A stretch of 64,000 nucleotides of DNA from Nymphaea colorata (lineage: Eukaryota; Streptophyta; Magnoliopsida; Nymphaeales; Nymphaeaceae), in assembly GCF_008831285.2 (NCBI RefSeq), contig NC_045149.1, positions 9,762,417 to 9,826,416 on the forward strand. The letters run 5' to 3'. The notes below the pieces were generated by a model. That model did no database searches. It had not been told where the DNA came from and worked only from the letters and a program-made list of their open reading frames with translations. The position numbers and the translations under genes were made by a program. This document shows, in pieces, positions 34,731 through 47,147 of this stretch (position 1 is its first letter; each line of letters opens with the position of its first letter).

Positions 34731-36418
34731 ACTACCCATTACCCTCATATGTGTATAAGTCTTTGAGACGAAATGGCTGTCACATGCATCCAGATGCTTT
34801 GTCTTTTTTTCCCCTAAATTAAACAACAAAGCCGCTGCACTTTTAGGACAACGCCAGCTGCACCCCATATTCTAGGCACTTGATTGTAACAATTTTTGTT
34901 TCTAAATTTGACAAATATAAAATAGACGTACTTCATAACATCACAAAAGGTCAATTATAAGAAAGATTAGCGTGTTAACACGTAGTAACAGAGATTTGGG
35001 ACTCCAAACTGGCAGAAACCATTTGCATTTATTTGATGGAGCAGGAAGATCTGTAGCTGGTTTTCATATAGCTGATGGCTTTCTTCAGTGCCTACAGTAC
35101 TGTTATCCCAAAGATCAATAACATATGAACAAGTGTCTTTAAAGTATTGGTCTACCGGACTCCCCAATCTTTCTAACGCCATCTCATACTAGTTGATGTA
35201 GGATGGACTGTGGAGTATTATCATGTTTAATGTTTTGTCTGGGGATGAGTTAGCAGAGCAGATAAGCACACGACCATCAATATTGACAAGGTGATGGCCT
35301 GCCTCACAGAAAGGGCCAGAAAAGAATATTGGATAATTGAATTTGGGGTTGATTGACGCCACTTGTTGGTAGATTATCCCTCCAAACTAACATTTTGCAA
35401 CGCAATATTTCGCCTCAGAAAAACGAAAGGTAACAGGCCCTTTTTAAAAATTTGGGATCAAAAGTTTTCCTGTTCTGCCTTATGATAATTGGCCCAAAAT
35501 TAAAAATTAAAAATAATGATTTTTCCCTCAAAATTATTCTACAATAATTTTATCCACAAAACAAATTAGAGATCTCTGCTTCCCAGCAACTGGTTCATCC
35601 ATTTTATTCAATATATCTATTTTAGCTTTTTTATGCATTTGTAAGATAGAATTATTTATTTTGAAATTTTAGTAATTATTACTTCCCAGTCGTAGAAACA
35701 AGGGAAGCTAAAATCCTCTGGCCATCTTTCCATTTGGAGTATGGGACATCAGGATGGTAGAATCCAATAGTACTACAAACAGGATAGATTTGTGTTCTTT
35801 GTACAACACTTCAGGTTTTCTTTTTCTTTTGTATGGTGCTGATCCATTTTATTGAAAGCAAAACAGTTTAAAATGAATTAAGTTACTCATTTTTTCTTGT
35901 TTAAAGTAAAAACTAAATAGAATGATCTCCAATTGGCTATTTGTCAAGAATATGTAAAGAATATTGAAAAGAGAAAACTGAAAAGAAATGCAGCAATTCG
36001 AGTCAACAGGTGATATCTTTATTGGCCCATCAATTCTCTTACCTGCAAGTGCGAGAAAATTCTAAGTAAAAAAAAAAAAAAAAAAGCAAAATGAAGTAGG
36101 ATTTCTATTAATGAGTGATGAGCCTTTCAAGCTGTAGAGGCCACAGTCCACTATATATTTGTGATGTGTTGTCTTTTCCAGATAGAGGCACTAGATCATA
36201 TCACCAATAGAAATTCAATCTATATGTTTCAGCTAGGATGAAAACAGATCGATCGCTTTTACATTGGCTGCCAACCCCTCAGGAGAAGTGAAAATCGACG
36301 ATCGACTATCCCCTGTTGAAGCAGCCCATGTTATGTGCCACTTTGTGCAAAGAGAATCGACAAGTCACTCCCAAAACGAAGCGTGACAGTCGAGAGGGCT
36401 TTGCTCGGGACATGACAT
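34731..36418. other. Non-coding stretch, nothing recognised
   Basis: AT-rich with A homopolymers near 36068. No gene or repeat family recognised. Confidence 0.4.
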
Positions 36419-36522
36419 GGAACTCATAAAAGAAAGCCACAATATAGTTCATACCATTTTGTCTTAACATAGTGAATTAGCACATGGTATGAACTATATT
36501 ATGGCTTCCTTTATGAATTCCC
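36419..36522. other. 104-nt foldback, miRNA-precursor-like
   Basis: The left arm (36419-36458) and right arm (36483-36522) are nearly perfect reverse complements. They share AATATAGTTCATACCAT exactly, and over about 38 bp I count three mismatches and a one-base bulge. The loop is about 24 nt. Size, loop and pairing fit a plant microRNA precursor, but a very short palindromic MITE would look the same. I recognise no known miRNA in it. Confidence 0.5.
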
Positions 36523-36589
36523 TTCTTGAAATCAATTCAAATTTCTCCAGCAACCTTTCATGCCAATCACTCTGTGCGAACTAGACTCT

Positions 36590-36805
36590 ATTGGTCATAG
36601 TTTCCATGGCCTTCCCTCACATTTTGAAAAAAAAGAAAAATATATTCTTATAATTTTGAAAACTTTTATTTTGGTTTATGTAAAAGTTCTGAAAAATGTT
36701 GTTTGGTTCCAATATAATTTTTTAAAGTACTCTTCGCCCCTCCTTAAAAAAAAAAAAATCCTGACAAAAAAAAGTTCTGGCTCCGCCCAGAGTTTGCTTG
36801 TGTTC
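36590..36805. mobile_element. Worn hAT MITE family C copy
   Basis: TTCTGGCTCCGCCC near 36774-36788 resembles the family C right end, inside A-rich text similar to the copy at 37148. The left end is not clear. Confidence 0.3.
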
Positions 36806-37147
36806 AATTGCTCAATGGGCTGCCTGTGTTAAGAGACAACTAGTGTGATCGTTTATTATCTGGAAGCATGTGAACCACAGCTTGTCAATGTGTTGAACCT
36901 TTATCGATGATGGTGCTTTCCTTCTCATATTTTGACGATGGTGGGGAGACGATCATTGGAAACTTCCACCACATTGAGAGGACAGGGCATAAAATGTAGC
37001 CAAGAAACTCTGTCAAACATAACGAAGCCCTAGTAAAGAAACCCATCCTTTCATTAACTAATTCAGGAAAAAAAAAAAAAAAAAAAACCTTGTTTGTTCT
37101 CAAGAATTCTTGAATTAAACAACACACATCTATTTGGGTACCACAGT

Positions 37148-37343
37148 CAGGGGCGGAGGCAAGGGGGGCAGGCAAGGACCCTGCCCCACACCCCTCCTAA
37201 AAAGAGAAATTTAGAAAAAATTACATATAAATGTTAAAAAATTTCATTTATCTTAAAATTTTTGAAAAATGATATTTCGGCTCCTGACAAAATTTTGAAC
37301 TATAATTGGGTCCTCCTCATGAAAAATTCTTGGTCCGCCCCTG
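37148..37343. mobile_element. hAT-type MITE (family C), 196 bp
   Basis: Left end CAGGGGCGGAGGCAAGG; right end CTTGGTCCGCCCCTG. The flanks ACCACAGT (37140-37147) and ATGACAGT (37344-37351) match at six of eight positions, consistent with an aged 8-bp hAT target duplication. CAGGGGCGG ends are common among plant hAT MITEs. The core is AT-rich and non-coding. Confidence 0.75.
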
Positions 37344-37974
<631 letters not shown>

Positions 37975-38538
37975 CTATAATAACTATAACTCTAGCTAGT
38001 TTTATTGAAACTAGTAAGAAGGATTTTCTGCAGGACCATCCCTGCCTTGCGTAATTGAACATGCAACACATTGGTTTGTTAACTACCGCAAAAAAAACAC
38101 CTTGTAATTAACAACTATCCACCTAAAATAAGAAGAAACTATAAACTTTGCATTAAAGGCATCCAACTTATACACTTACACCATAAATATGTGTATGATT
38201 GTATATTTAGTTGCTAGATATTATGCATTATCAGTACACATACACCCACATGTACACTCGCACACACACACATATAAAGCATGCACAACTGTATGTATAA
38301 TCAGGTACATGTTTATGCGTGTGCATGCAGACACACACACATGAGGTAGATATACAGGATTTTATGCATTTCGTTTTTCCTTTCCTTTTTTGTATTTTCT
38401 GTTCTTTTTTGGGTCAAGAATGACCATTAACCAATGTTGAACTAGCCGTCAGCCAATTCGAACAGCATGATTCATAACCCAGTGAAGTAGCAGTTTATTG
38501 TCATGTTCTCTGACTTTGATTTGTACCATCGATTCATT

Positions 38539-38760
38539 GCTACAACCAAAATGGTCATTAACCACAGTGAAAAACTGTGGCCAATGAACCTAAAAGCCGT
38601 GGCTCAAAATACTTTCAGCTATGGTCCTTGTTGTAGCCGTTGACTAATGTGGTTGTGGCAATAGCCCTTCCGATATTTGGCTTTGGTTCAGACCATGGCT
38701 GTTGCTTGCAGCAGCTACAGCCCCTGATCCGTTAGCCATGGAAAAGGTCATGGCTATTAT
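38539..38760. mobile_element. CACTA-like terminal region
   Basis: It begins GCTACAACCAAAATGG, resembling a CACTACAACnAAAATGG terminus, with subterminal words CACAGTGAAAAACTGTGGCC, GTGGCCAATGA, GTAGCCGTTGAC and GTGGCAATAGCC. It is similar in kind to the region ending at 29855. It may be the left end of the element carrying the minus-strand TNP genes at 43.8-46.7 kb, or an independent fragment. Confidence 0.4.
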
Positions 38761-38768
38761 AATTATTA

Positions 38769-38769
<1 letters not shown>

Positions 38770-38840
<71 letters not shown>
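38770..38840. repeat. (AT)n microsatellite
   Basis: An uninterrupted AT run of about 71 bp. Confidence 0.97.
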
Positions 38841-38842
<2 letters not shown>

Positions 38843-39730
38843 TGTTCTTTGTCCCATAAAGCTGCTTGAAAGATTCATCAGTTGCCTCATAGTAAAGGAA
38901 ACATCACCAGCCACTTTGTGGGCAATAATTCCAGCTGCTGCTTGAAGAGAATTTGTGAAAGTAGACTTTCTTGTAGGTGTAAAGAAGAAGCAAGGAAACG
39001 GATCATGCCACTTATTTTACAGTTTGATAAATGAACAATTGCTTCATTTCAACAAGCTTAAACATGTATGTACTACATAAGCATATTATCACAACCATGT
39101 TCTCTGAAGAAAAGTTATCAAGACCTACACCCGGATATGGGCCATCAATATATCCTCAATGGATAAAACAAGTATGGATCAAAAGATTGGATCTGCACCA
39201 ACAAAATGGATCAATGCACACAATTGGTTTGGATTGTGGGAAAACAAGATGAAAAAAAAAGATTTGGATGCAAGTTATATGTGAATGTCTAGGTTATATC
39301 ACCATACAGATCTAATTTGGATCTCAAATAAAGTTGGTTTTTGGAACTTGAACCATAGCCTAAAAAAGAAAATGGAGGTCCAAATCTAATAGCATATTTT
39401 TAAATTAAATAGTGAGATATCCACTTAAATTCAATACATTAGCATGTTAATAAAAAGAGTACACTCCTGAATATTGAATGTTTCAACAAATTAATTATCA
39501 TCTAAATTACATGTACATCATATGTAATTGCATGAAAAAAGTTAAGCACATAAAACATGAACTTAGAATAAGAATTTTGAGAACAGATACCCAGGTGTGT
39601 TTAGGATCCAAAGCAAGTGCTTATGTGCACTAACTTCATGCTACCAGTGTATTCAGTACTGTTTTATTCTATGCGGATATGAAAACTTACCAAATCAAAC
39701 AGATTTGTCAATAATTTGACTCACATTTGA
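38841..39730. other. Non-coding stretch
   Basis: Includes a 73-codon frame at 39031-39252 without recognisable motifs. No gene supported. Confidence 0.4.
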
Positions 39731-39830
39731 CTCAGATGAGAAGAGTTCGAAGTGCAGTTCCAATAGATAATATGCTTATGTTCAGATGAGAAGAGTTCGA
39801 AGTGCAGTTCCAATAGATAATATGCTTATG
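39731..39830. repeat. 50-bp tandem duplication, two near-identical copies
   Basis: 39731-39780 and 39781-39830 are the same 50-bp unit (tcagatgagaagagttcgaa...) with one difference at the first base. Recent by its identity. Confidence 0.95.
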
Positions 39831-39870
39831 TATTAGAGGTCCAATGTTCTTGTGACCTTGAGAGAGCCTT

Positions 39871-39874
<4 letters not shown>

Positions 39875-39915
<41 letters not shown>

Positions 39916-39944
39916 CAAGAGAGAGAGAGAGAGAGAGAGAGAGA
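39875..39944. repeat. Compound (AT)n(GA)n microsatellite
   Basis: An AT run to 39914 followed by a GA run from 39917. Confidence 0.95.
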
Positions 39945-40024
39945 TGCTCTCCATAAAACACGGAACCTGGTCTTGTATTCACCAAACAAGTCATTGTAGA
40001 TCTGCCTCGTTACAAAAGCCTTTA

Positions 40025-40145
40025 CCTACAAAAATGTCTTGCGTTAGTAATATTTATTAGTAACGAAATTTTCTGGTCAATACTAACAAAAAGAATGCAT
40101 TAGTAATGAACTATTACCAATGCACTCTGTGCATTACTAGTTATT
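40025..40145. mobile_element. Possible CACTA subterminal repeat region
   Basis: CCTACAAAAATG followed by repeated GTTAGTAAT, TTAGTAACGA, CATTAGTAATGA and CATTACTAGT in both orientations within 110 bp. It could be the low-coordinate end of the CACTA element that encodes the TNP remnants on the minus strand. Terminus and target duplication not proven. Confidence 0.35.
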
Positions 40146-43100
40146 TAAGGTTTCCTTTTACTTCTGCATCCCAAATGGATGCCTTTTTTTTTAATACAAC
40201 ATGTTGTAATCAATGAGAACAATATCTTCTTATGAACAATAAAATTTATCCAAACTAGCTTTTAATTACAAAAAATTGTGCAAATTAACAAGCCTAAAGT
40301 GACTGAACATGTTTACAAGGATTTATTCCCAGCTAAGGCCAGGTGGTTGGACTAGCTTGTTATTGTTTCTGCTCCATCCAAGAAGCCACTGTAACTGTAA
40401 AGTGGCAGCTAAGCCACCTGATGAGGAAGAGGCATCACCCAACGATGAGTGGAAAAACTTGTGGTTTGTCATCAAGCAAATGCCATCTTGCTGTAGTGGT
40501 TGAAAACCCGGCTGGTGCTGGATGCCAACATTTGTTGGTAATACATGCTGTCTAGGCTAAGAGCCACGGCCTTTCTTTTACCTCCATATTGATGCACTCC
40601 CGTGGATGCACCACCCAAGAAATCTTCTACTTTAGGAGGTGAAGCGTGGAGCAGACCGCATGGCCATTTTTAATCAAACAAAGGATAAGCAGCCATCTCT
40701 TTTAGACACTAAGAAACTGAAGGAACAAAAAAAAAACTCAGAGTTTTACTATATTCTGTGTGTGCATAGATGAGATAGAGAGAGAACCTTGTCAATGGCA
40801 TCAAACTTTTCAGCTTTTGTGGGGCTCTATATAATGGCCTTCTTATCACCTTTGACACAGTCTCAATTGACTGACAAGCAAAATCAGTCAGAAAGAAAAC
40901 ATCAATAGACAAATAAAAAAGTCAGCTCAATGTATACTTGCATTGCCAGCGTATCTTGCTAAAAGTTTAACAAGAGTGCCTCGATGGTTATGACCTGAAA
41001 AAAATTGTGGATCATTAACAAGTTTGAAATCAAGATATCTGCTTAGAAGTCAAAGCTTCTATCGTGTGCTGGACATATATGCATAATTAAGCATAACATC
41101 ATCTCCATTTTCACTTAATTGAACATTGTTATAAACTTATTATCTAATAACTCAAGGAAAATACAAGCAAAACAATGGTCATACATATATACATGATAAA
41201 ATAAAGAAAACCCCAAATTAAGAAAAATTGGACTCGATCAATTTTTGACAGGTTCAAAAAGGCATGGACATGGCCCTGGGTGCATTGTCCACACCTGACA
41301 CGGTCAGCACCATGTTTAGGCTCTGCCCAACATAGTGTACTAGTACCTGCGTCAGCCAGTGGCAACCAATGTTGACATGGGTACTCCCCCAAAACAAGGG
41401 CATATTTGTTACATAGTCATAGACACTTTTACAGCCAAAATGTATGTACATAGAAGAGCACATTCGTATGGACCTCTCCTTCACACATAGACAGACATGC
41501 ACTTCTATACTGTTATGCAATATATGCATCTGTAGATTGCAAGTTACTGTTTATACACCTGCCTTATGTTTTGACTCTTGAATGTTAATTGTTGTGCTTC
41601 ACATATGTCTAATTTTATCTTGAGACTGTAATCTCATTTTCCTAAAACTAGTTCTTAACCTTTTGCACCAACTAGGCCTCAACAATTATACAGTAACTTG
41701 CCATCTACAGTTGACAGACATTTGACTACATTGGAAGCGATAAAAGAGACTTATTCTTGGATATGTGCAAAGAATTTCAGTCCATGCCCAAAACTCTAGA
41801 TGTAGTAGAACACTCACAAGAAAGGAGAAATGGTGCCAGATGTTTGGGCACGAGCATATCTGTAGCAACTCTTGGCCATCAAACCCAAGAGGACCTCCAA
41901 TTGGCCTTATATTGAGAAAGAGATAGCAGTTAAAAAACATAGTGTAGATTGGTAGGTAGTCCACAATATACATCACAAAGTTAAAAGATACTATTCCATA
42001 GTTTTCTTGTTGCCAATCATCATTTTCACCCAAATAAGGACTAAAAGGGGGAAGCAATAAAAACGACTAACAAAAGAAAAGGCAGAAAGCATCATATGTT
42101 CCTAGTAACTACAAACACCAAAGAATCATAATACAAAGTTTATCAAATCAAATCAACAAAGTACTCTGATAGCAAAAGAAGAAAGTCAATCAAGAACCAG
42201 TTTCAGTTGAATGAAATCAATTATAATTGTGATTCAGATGAGACTTGCCAGGAGAATTAGTGGCAGTTAATAAAAGATGTCCATAATCAGCCACAGAAGA
42301 AGTAAAGTCAAATGGTTTGGATGACTCTCTCATCTTAAGGCAATTTCTGACCTATTCTCTGTGGCCCTCCTCTATCAAGTTGTCGATTTCTGATCCAGTC
42401 ATGATTTAGAGTATTAGTAATTGCAACAAAATAATACCACATCGTAAATGACAATAAGAAAAAATGAGGATGCCTACTTAAATATTTTATACAAAAAATT
42501 TTGAAGAAACAAACCTAAATAGTGTTGGTTGCCTAGTCAAAGGAAACATGGAGTTGCGCTTTCTTGTTATAAAAGCCACTCTTCATCCTATAGAAGCTCA
42601 AATGGTCAACATTCTAACTCAATGTCAATAACCTAGAGACAAATCTAGATGACCAAGAAACAAGACCAACTGTCAAAAAAAAGAGGTCAGATGGGTCTTA
42701 TCGTAGTTTTGGAAAAAAATTATTAAACAGTAAAAATACACTAAACATAAGCAAAATATACCTGTAAAAATTTGCATCCAGAAAAATACTTATCCAAAGC
42801 AAGATATTTTGTGGTAGGTCCTCCTTTTCCATGTTGAATAATAGCAAAAAACTTACAAGGAAGATGACCAGGAAACTAGAAAGGAGGTCATAAATTGTCC
42901 AATAGTTCTATGGCAGCCTTACTACCCAACATTCCCTTGATAACTTATAACAACAGACTTTGTAAGATTCCAATGATTGCTAATCATGCAACAGATTTTC
43001 CCAAAAAAAGAATGGCCGTGCTAGTACATATGATATTGGGAAGCACATCTAGCAAAGGGTGAAGGCATCAATGAGTAATGAATCACTACATTATAATTAA

Positions 43101-43774
43101 AGTAGAAAATTATGTAGCACAAACCCTTTAAGGATATGTTGTTGCACCAGCATCACATCCAAAACAGGCGCTAATGTCAAACCAAATTATTGGCCATGGG
43201 AATTGCAATCAAGTACATATTAAATGAATACTTCTAAATATAATTACTAAAAGAAAACTTCTGAAAAAAAAGTTTCAGAACTGGACATCCTATATCTTTA
43301 TGATAATTCACCTTCAAAGGATCCTCCATGGTTATAGGCTCCTCTTAATTATCCAACTCAAAAGAAATGGAGAAAGACCTATTAATTAAACATTGCAGAA
43401 GGGATTCACTTTGAGCAAGTAAGAAAAATTCATAAAGAACATATATACAACTCATAAATAATAGAAAAGGAAGAAGTTAAAAGCTGAGGGAAGAGCCTAG
43501 GCTGATGATTGACTTTCACATATCAAAAAATGAAAAGTATTTCCACAAATATATTTACAAACTACAATTAACATGTAAAGTTCAAATTAATAACACCAAA
43601 CATTTTTTCACAAAAAAATATACTTGTCCAGGTGGATGTGAATTTTAAAGCTATCTTCAAACCTATAAAAAGAACAAGAGAAAAGTTATGTCTGCCTTAA
43701 CAAACCATAGAAATTAAAATTTATCATATTTCATTGAATATTTACCAATTAGTTTTTCTTTTTCAACATTGTCA
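40146..43774. other. Non-coding part of the CACTA region
   Basis: AT-rich. Minus-strand frames at 41144-41529 and 41686-42057 show no recognised domain. It probably includes the 3' non-coding part or introns of the CACTA element. Confidence 0.3.
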
Positions 43775-45387
43775 TCAACATTTTGATTTGGGCTTGTAAC
43801 TCTGCATTTGTTCTACATGTCTGCCCTCCAACTCATGTATTCTTTCAGCTTGCCTAGCTTACAATTCACACATTTGGTCAGTGTGGTTGGTTTCTACTTT
43901 ATTCACCTTATTGCATAAATCTTCCAGTTCTCCATGCAATACCACATTTTGTGCCATTAGTTCACTTCTATTAGGAGCTGCATCAAAAAATTGTGATGGC
44001 TTTATCTCCATTTTATAAGTACGGACTCTTCCAAACTTGTATGGCCCCATCACATCCGACAAGACATCAGTTGGAGATGAGTCATCTCTAACTTCTTTAG
44101 GTAATTGAGACATTGCTTTATTGAGTTGAGCCTATAGATCAGTAAAATGTAGTTAATACTTTTCAATTACAATCATTGTTAATTACAATTAGATATTATG
44201 ACTTACAATTATTTCGTTATTTGGTTGTTATAGTCTCTTTTTCTGCTTGTTCACATCATAATGAAGACTTCAACATGAGAAGGCTCTGGTTCACACTTCC
44301 AAGCTTGCGCAAAAAAAAAGATATTTAATATTAAGAATAAAGGAGTCAATAATGACAAGTAATAAATTAATAAGATTCTATTTTCTTCTCAAAATTGAGT
44401 TAAACTTTTTGTGCCCAGAGTATGAGGAGTCTTGTACATTGTCTGCTTTTGTTTATATTTTTTTCACTTTGTTCCTACAATGAAGAGTTAAAGTTAGAAA
44501 CTATAAATGATTACAACAAAGTAAATTAAGAAAAATATGTTACAATCATGTATACAACAAATATATATATATTAGATTGTCCAGTTTCAAAGTTAAGGCT
44601 GGGCACCAGGCTGAGCCACCGGCCGGTACTCGGTACCCAGCCCGACTCAGACCTGGGGCTGGGCCCGGAAAAATGGGTACTAGGCCGGCCTGATTCCTTA
44701 TCGGGCCAGCCCAATTGTGCCCAATAAGCCCCAGTTGGCCCAATAATGTTTTTTTATATTTATTCTATTAATATATATATATATATATATAATATTTTAT
44801 TACAATTAATGATATTTATACATTATTTTATATTGAAAATATTTTTTAATTTAATCGGGATGGGCTCAAGCTTGGGTTTGAATGGTCAGCTCAGTCCCGA
44901 GTTTCAGGTGTCGGGCCGGCCCGATGCCCAGGCATTATTCAAAGTGTCGAATCAAACTCCTTCATTTGTTCTTCAAGAATTAAGATTTTGCAATGTATGA
45001 TACAATTATCCATTGATCTATGCTTTTTGTAGATTTTCCTCAAACTGCACCTCCAAGACCTCCTCAATGTTGAAAATTGTTTGACTGCCAACTTTTCATT
45101 AAGTCCAGAGCCTTCATATTTTTTCTACAATACAATAATATTTAATGATTAATACATATTATATTAAACTTAAGCAAATGAAAAATAAAAACATCTCATT
45201 ACCACAACATGATTCCACACATCATCTTTGCATATTTGAGGCAAATCTTTCCATGTTGATAAGTAAGTGGCATAATTTGAGGATTTTGTGCCAATGTACC
45301 AATGAAGAAACTATGTTTTTGCGCATTTTCTCTTATTGGTTGACCATGTTTGTTGATCTTCACTTTGAATTTTTGTTCTAGACTCAA
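43775..45387 (-). pseudogene. CACTA TNP1-type (Ptta/En/Spm) transposase remnant
   Basis: Minus-strand exons of the plant Ptta/En/Spm transposase family, the DNA-binding accessory protein of CACTA elements. At 45199-45387: GQPIRENAQKHSFFIGTLAQ, matching the family's GxPxGxNxxKFxxFLGTLxR block. Near 45010-45120: KQFSTLRRSWRCSLRK. At 43859-44113: DVLSDVMGPYKFGRVRTY, then a coiled-coil-like tail (ELEDLCNKVNKVE) that runs through an in-frame stop at 43859 and ends at 43775 (HELEGRHVEQMQ...). A hAT MITE (44594-44937) sits inside the gene. Stops and the insertion make it non-functional. Confidence 0.65.
44594..44937. mobile_element. hAT-type MITE (family B), 344 bp, in TNP1 remnant
   Basis: Left end TAAGGCTGGGCACCAGG; the right end, reverse complemented, is TAATGCCTGGGCATCGGG. 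An exact 8-bp target duplication, TTCAAAGT, lies at 44586-44593 and 44938-44945. GC-rich arms with GGCCGGTACTCGGTACC-type palindromes surround an AT-only core. It is the best preserved of three family B copies. Its position dates it after the CACTA insertion. Confidence 0.9.
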
Positions 45388-45801
45388 CCTTACAGTATCT
45401 AATGCATGAGAAATGACCCCCCTTTTTTTTTTGCTGAGGTGGTTGACCTAAATATACATGGATGAGTCAAAATATAATAAATGCCACTACTTAAAGATGT
45501 AAAGATATTTTTGGTTAAATACATGTAAGTGAATCATCCTTGTGCTGGTCTCATCTGTTTGAAATTCTTGATTGTCAAATATATGGTGAAACAATCTACT
45601 TTCAGCCATTTATATCTGATACAATATAAATATAAAACATTAAAACAACTAAACTATAGTTAACAAAATTTAAACTAAAATTATCACAACAAGAGCAGCT
45701 ACACGCACATATCTTTTCTGAATTGCAAGTACCTAATCATTTTGATTGTGAAATCACAAAGATATGCAAATATAATCTGAGATTTACATCAATTAAATTA
45801 A

Positions 45802-45824
45802 AGAGAGAGAGAGAGAGAGAGAGA
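45802..45824. repeat. (GA)n microsatellite
   Basis: A short uninterrupted AG/GA run. Confidence 0.9.
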
Positions 45825-46100
45825 ACAGTACTAAGCATAATACAATAAGAAAATAAAAAGAGAGCAAGTGGTATGGTTTGGGTGCCCCACTGGGGATTTA
45901 GAGCAACATTTTACATTTTGTTAATAGACATGGCTGGCACATCTGCTCTAACTTAAGAAACTTTGTCAATATGATATTTCAATGTTGTAAGATTTACCAT
46001 CTTAAAAATTATTATTTATTTTGTCAATCATTTCATCTGATATTGTTCATTGCCTTTGCATATCAAATAAGTTTTGAGGTCTCACTTTAATAACAACCTA

Positions 46101-46742
46101 CCAATCTGTATCAACAGGGTCTTCAACATAGAAAACCTGTCTCACTTGAATTGGGAGTACAAATTGTTCATTTTCCATGCCATTGTACTTTGAATCCACT
46201 AGCACAAAACTGAACTCGTCTTTCCTCATTCCTTTAGCATGTGAACTCAAACATTAAACCAGTTACACTTAAATAAAACTAACTTTATATCTCCATGATA
46301 CTCAACCTCAAAGATTTTGAAATGACTCCATAATAAGTAACTTCACCAATAATTGGAGTCCTATCCTTTGCACTTGAGAAACTTAAAGTTTGTGCAGTCA
46401 CAATAACACCGCTATTTTGGGTTTTCCTCTTTCCTTCTCTTTCAAGTGTATGAAATTGAAATCTATTTATTACAAAGTCATTATATTTCTTCACAACCTT
46501 TTGAAGATATTGTGAGAGTCGTATAATTTCATCATCTACTTGTTGGCCAGTACTTCTTTGACGTAATTGACGAATCTATAGCATTAACTACCCAGTTACA
46601 TGATGTACTTAAATAATACATATTAGAGATAAAAATAGAGGAAATAGCCATTCTACAACTTACATGATCTTGAAACCATTCGAGAAATTTGACTTTATGC
46701 ATGTGTTCAATCTCATGAGGTCTTCTATAATATTGTCTTTTT
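46101..46742 (-). pseudogene. CACTA TNP2 transposase, C-terminal exons
   Basis: Minus-strand text of the TNP2 C-terminus. About 46670-46742 reads RRPHEIEHMHKVKFLEWFQD, the end of the DUF4218 region. 46285-46560 reads YNDFVINRFQFHTLEREGK, TQNSGVIVTAQTL and PIIGEVTYYGVI, a clear DUF4216 domain. About 46101-46226 reads FVLVDSKYNGMENEQFVL, then RQVFYVEDPVDTDW. The pieces are separated by stops or introns. The N-terminal transposase domain (DDE-type, DUF4218 start) is not found upstream, where the Tat retrotransposon now sits. TNP2 would be the catalytic transposase; this copy is dead. Confidence 0.75.
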
Positions 46743-47003
46743 TACAACAAGAACAATAAAAATTGAAACCTTGACCAAAATTTTTGTTTTTTCCATTCTA
46801 ATGATATTAGATGGCCGACCATATCAGCAATTTACCCCAATGAAAGCATAAAGCCACCTCATCATATGTTAATGAACTGAATTGAATCATCAAGCACAAT
46901 GATATAAATAAGTGATCACATATAGGGAATAGTGAATGTCAATGAATAGACAGTGGGAGACTGTTCATTCAGTTTGAAAATGCAATAAGAAAATCATTGC
47001 TCC

Positions 47004-47147
47004 AAACTTATTACAAAAGGATATGGCCAATAATCCAGCCTGTTTGCATCCCCAAAATTTTGGGTATTTAGAGTGCTCCAGAAAAATGAGATTTTTATTT
47101 GAAAATGAAAGAGAAAGGGACTCGCCATATCCTTTTGTAATAAGTTT
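47004..47147. repeat. 24-bp perfect inverted repeat at LTR edge
   Basis: 47004-47027 (AAACTTATTACAAAAGGATA, then TGGC) is exactly the reverse complement of 47124-47147. The spacer is 96 bp. The right arm replaces about 60 bp that the other LTR copy has at 58959-59020. Confidence 0.95.

Noticed and set aside
41144-42057. Minus-strand ORFs of 82-123 codons in the CACTA region
   Set aside because: No transposase or host motif; could be intronic or chance frames.
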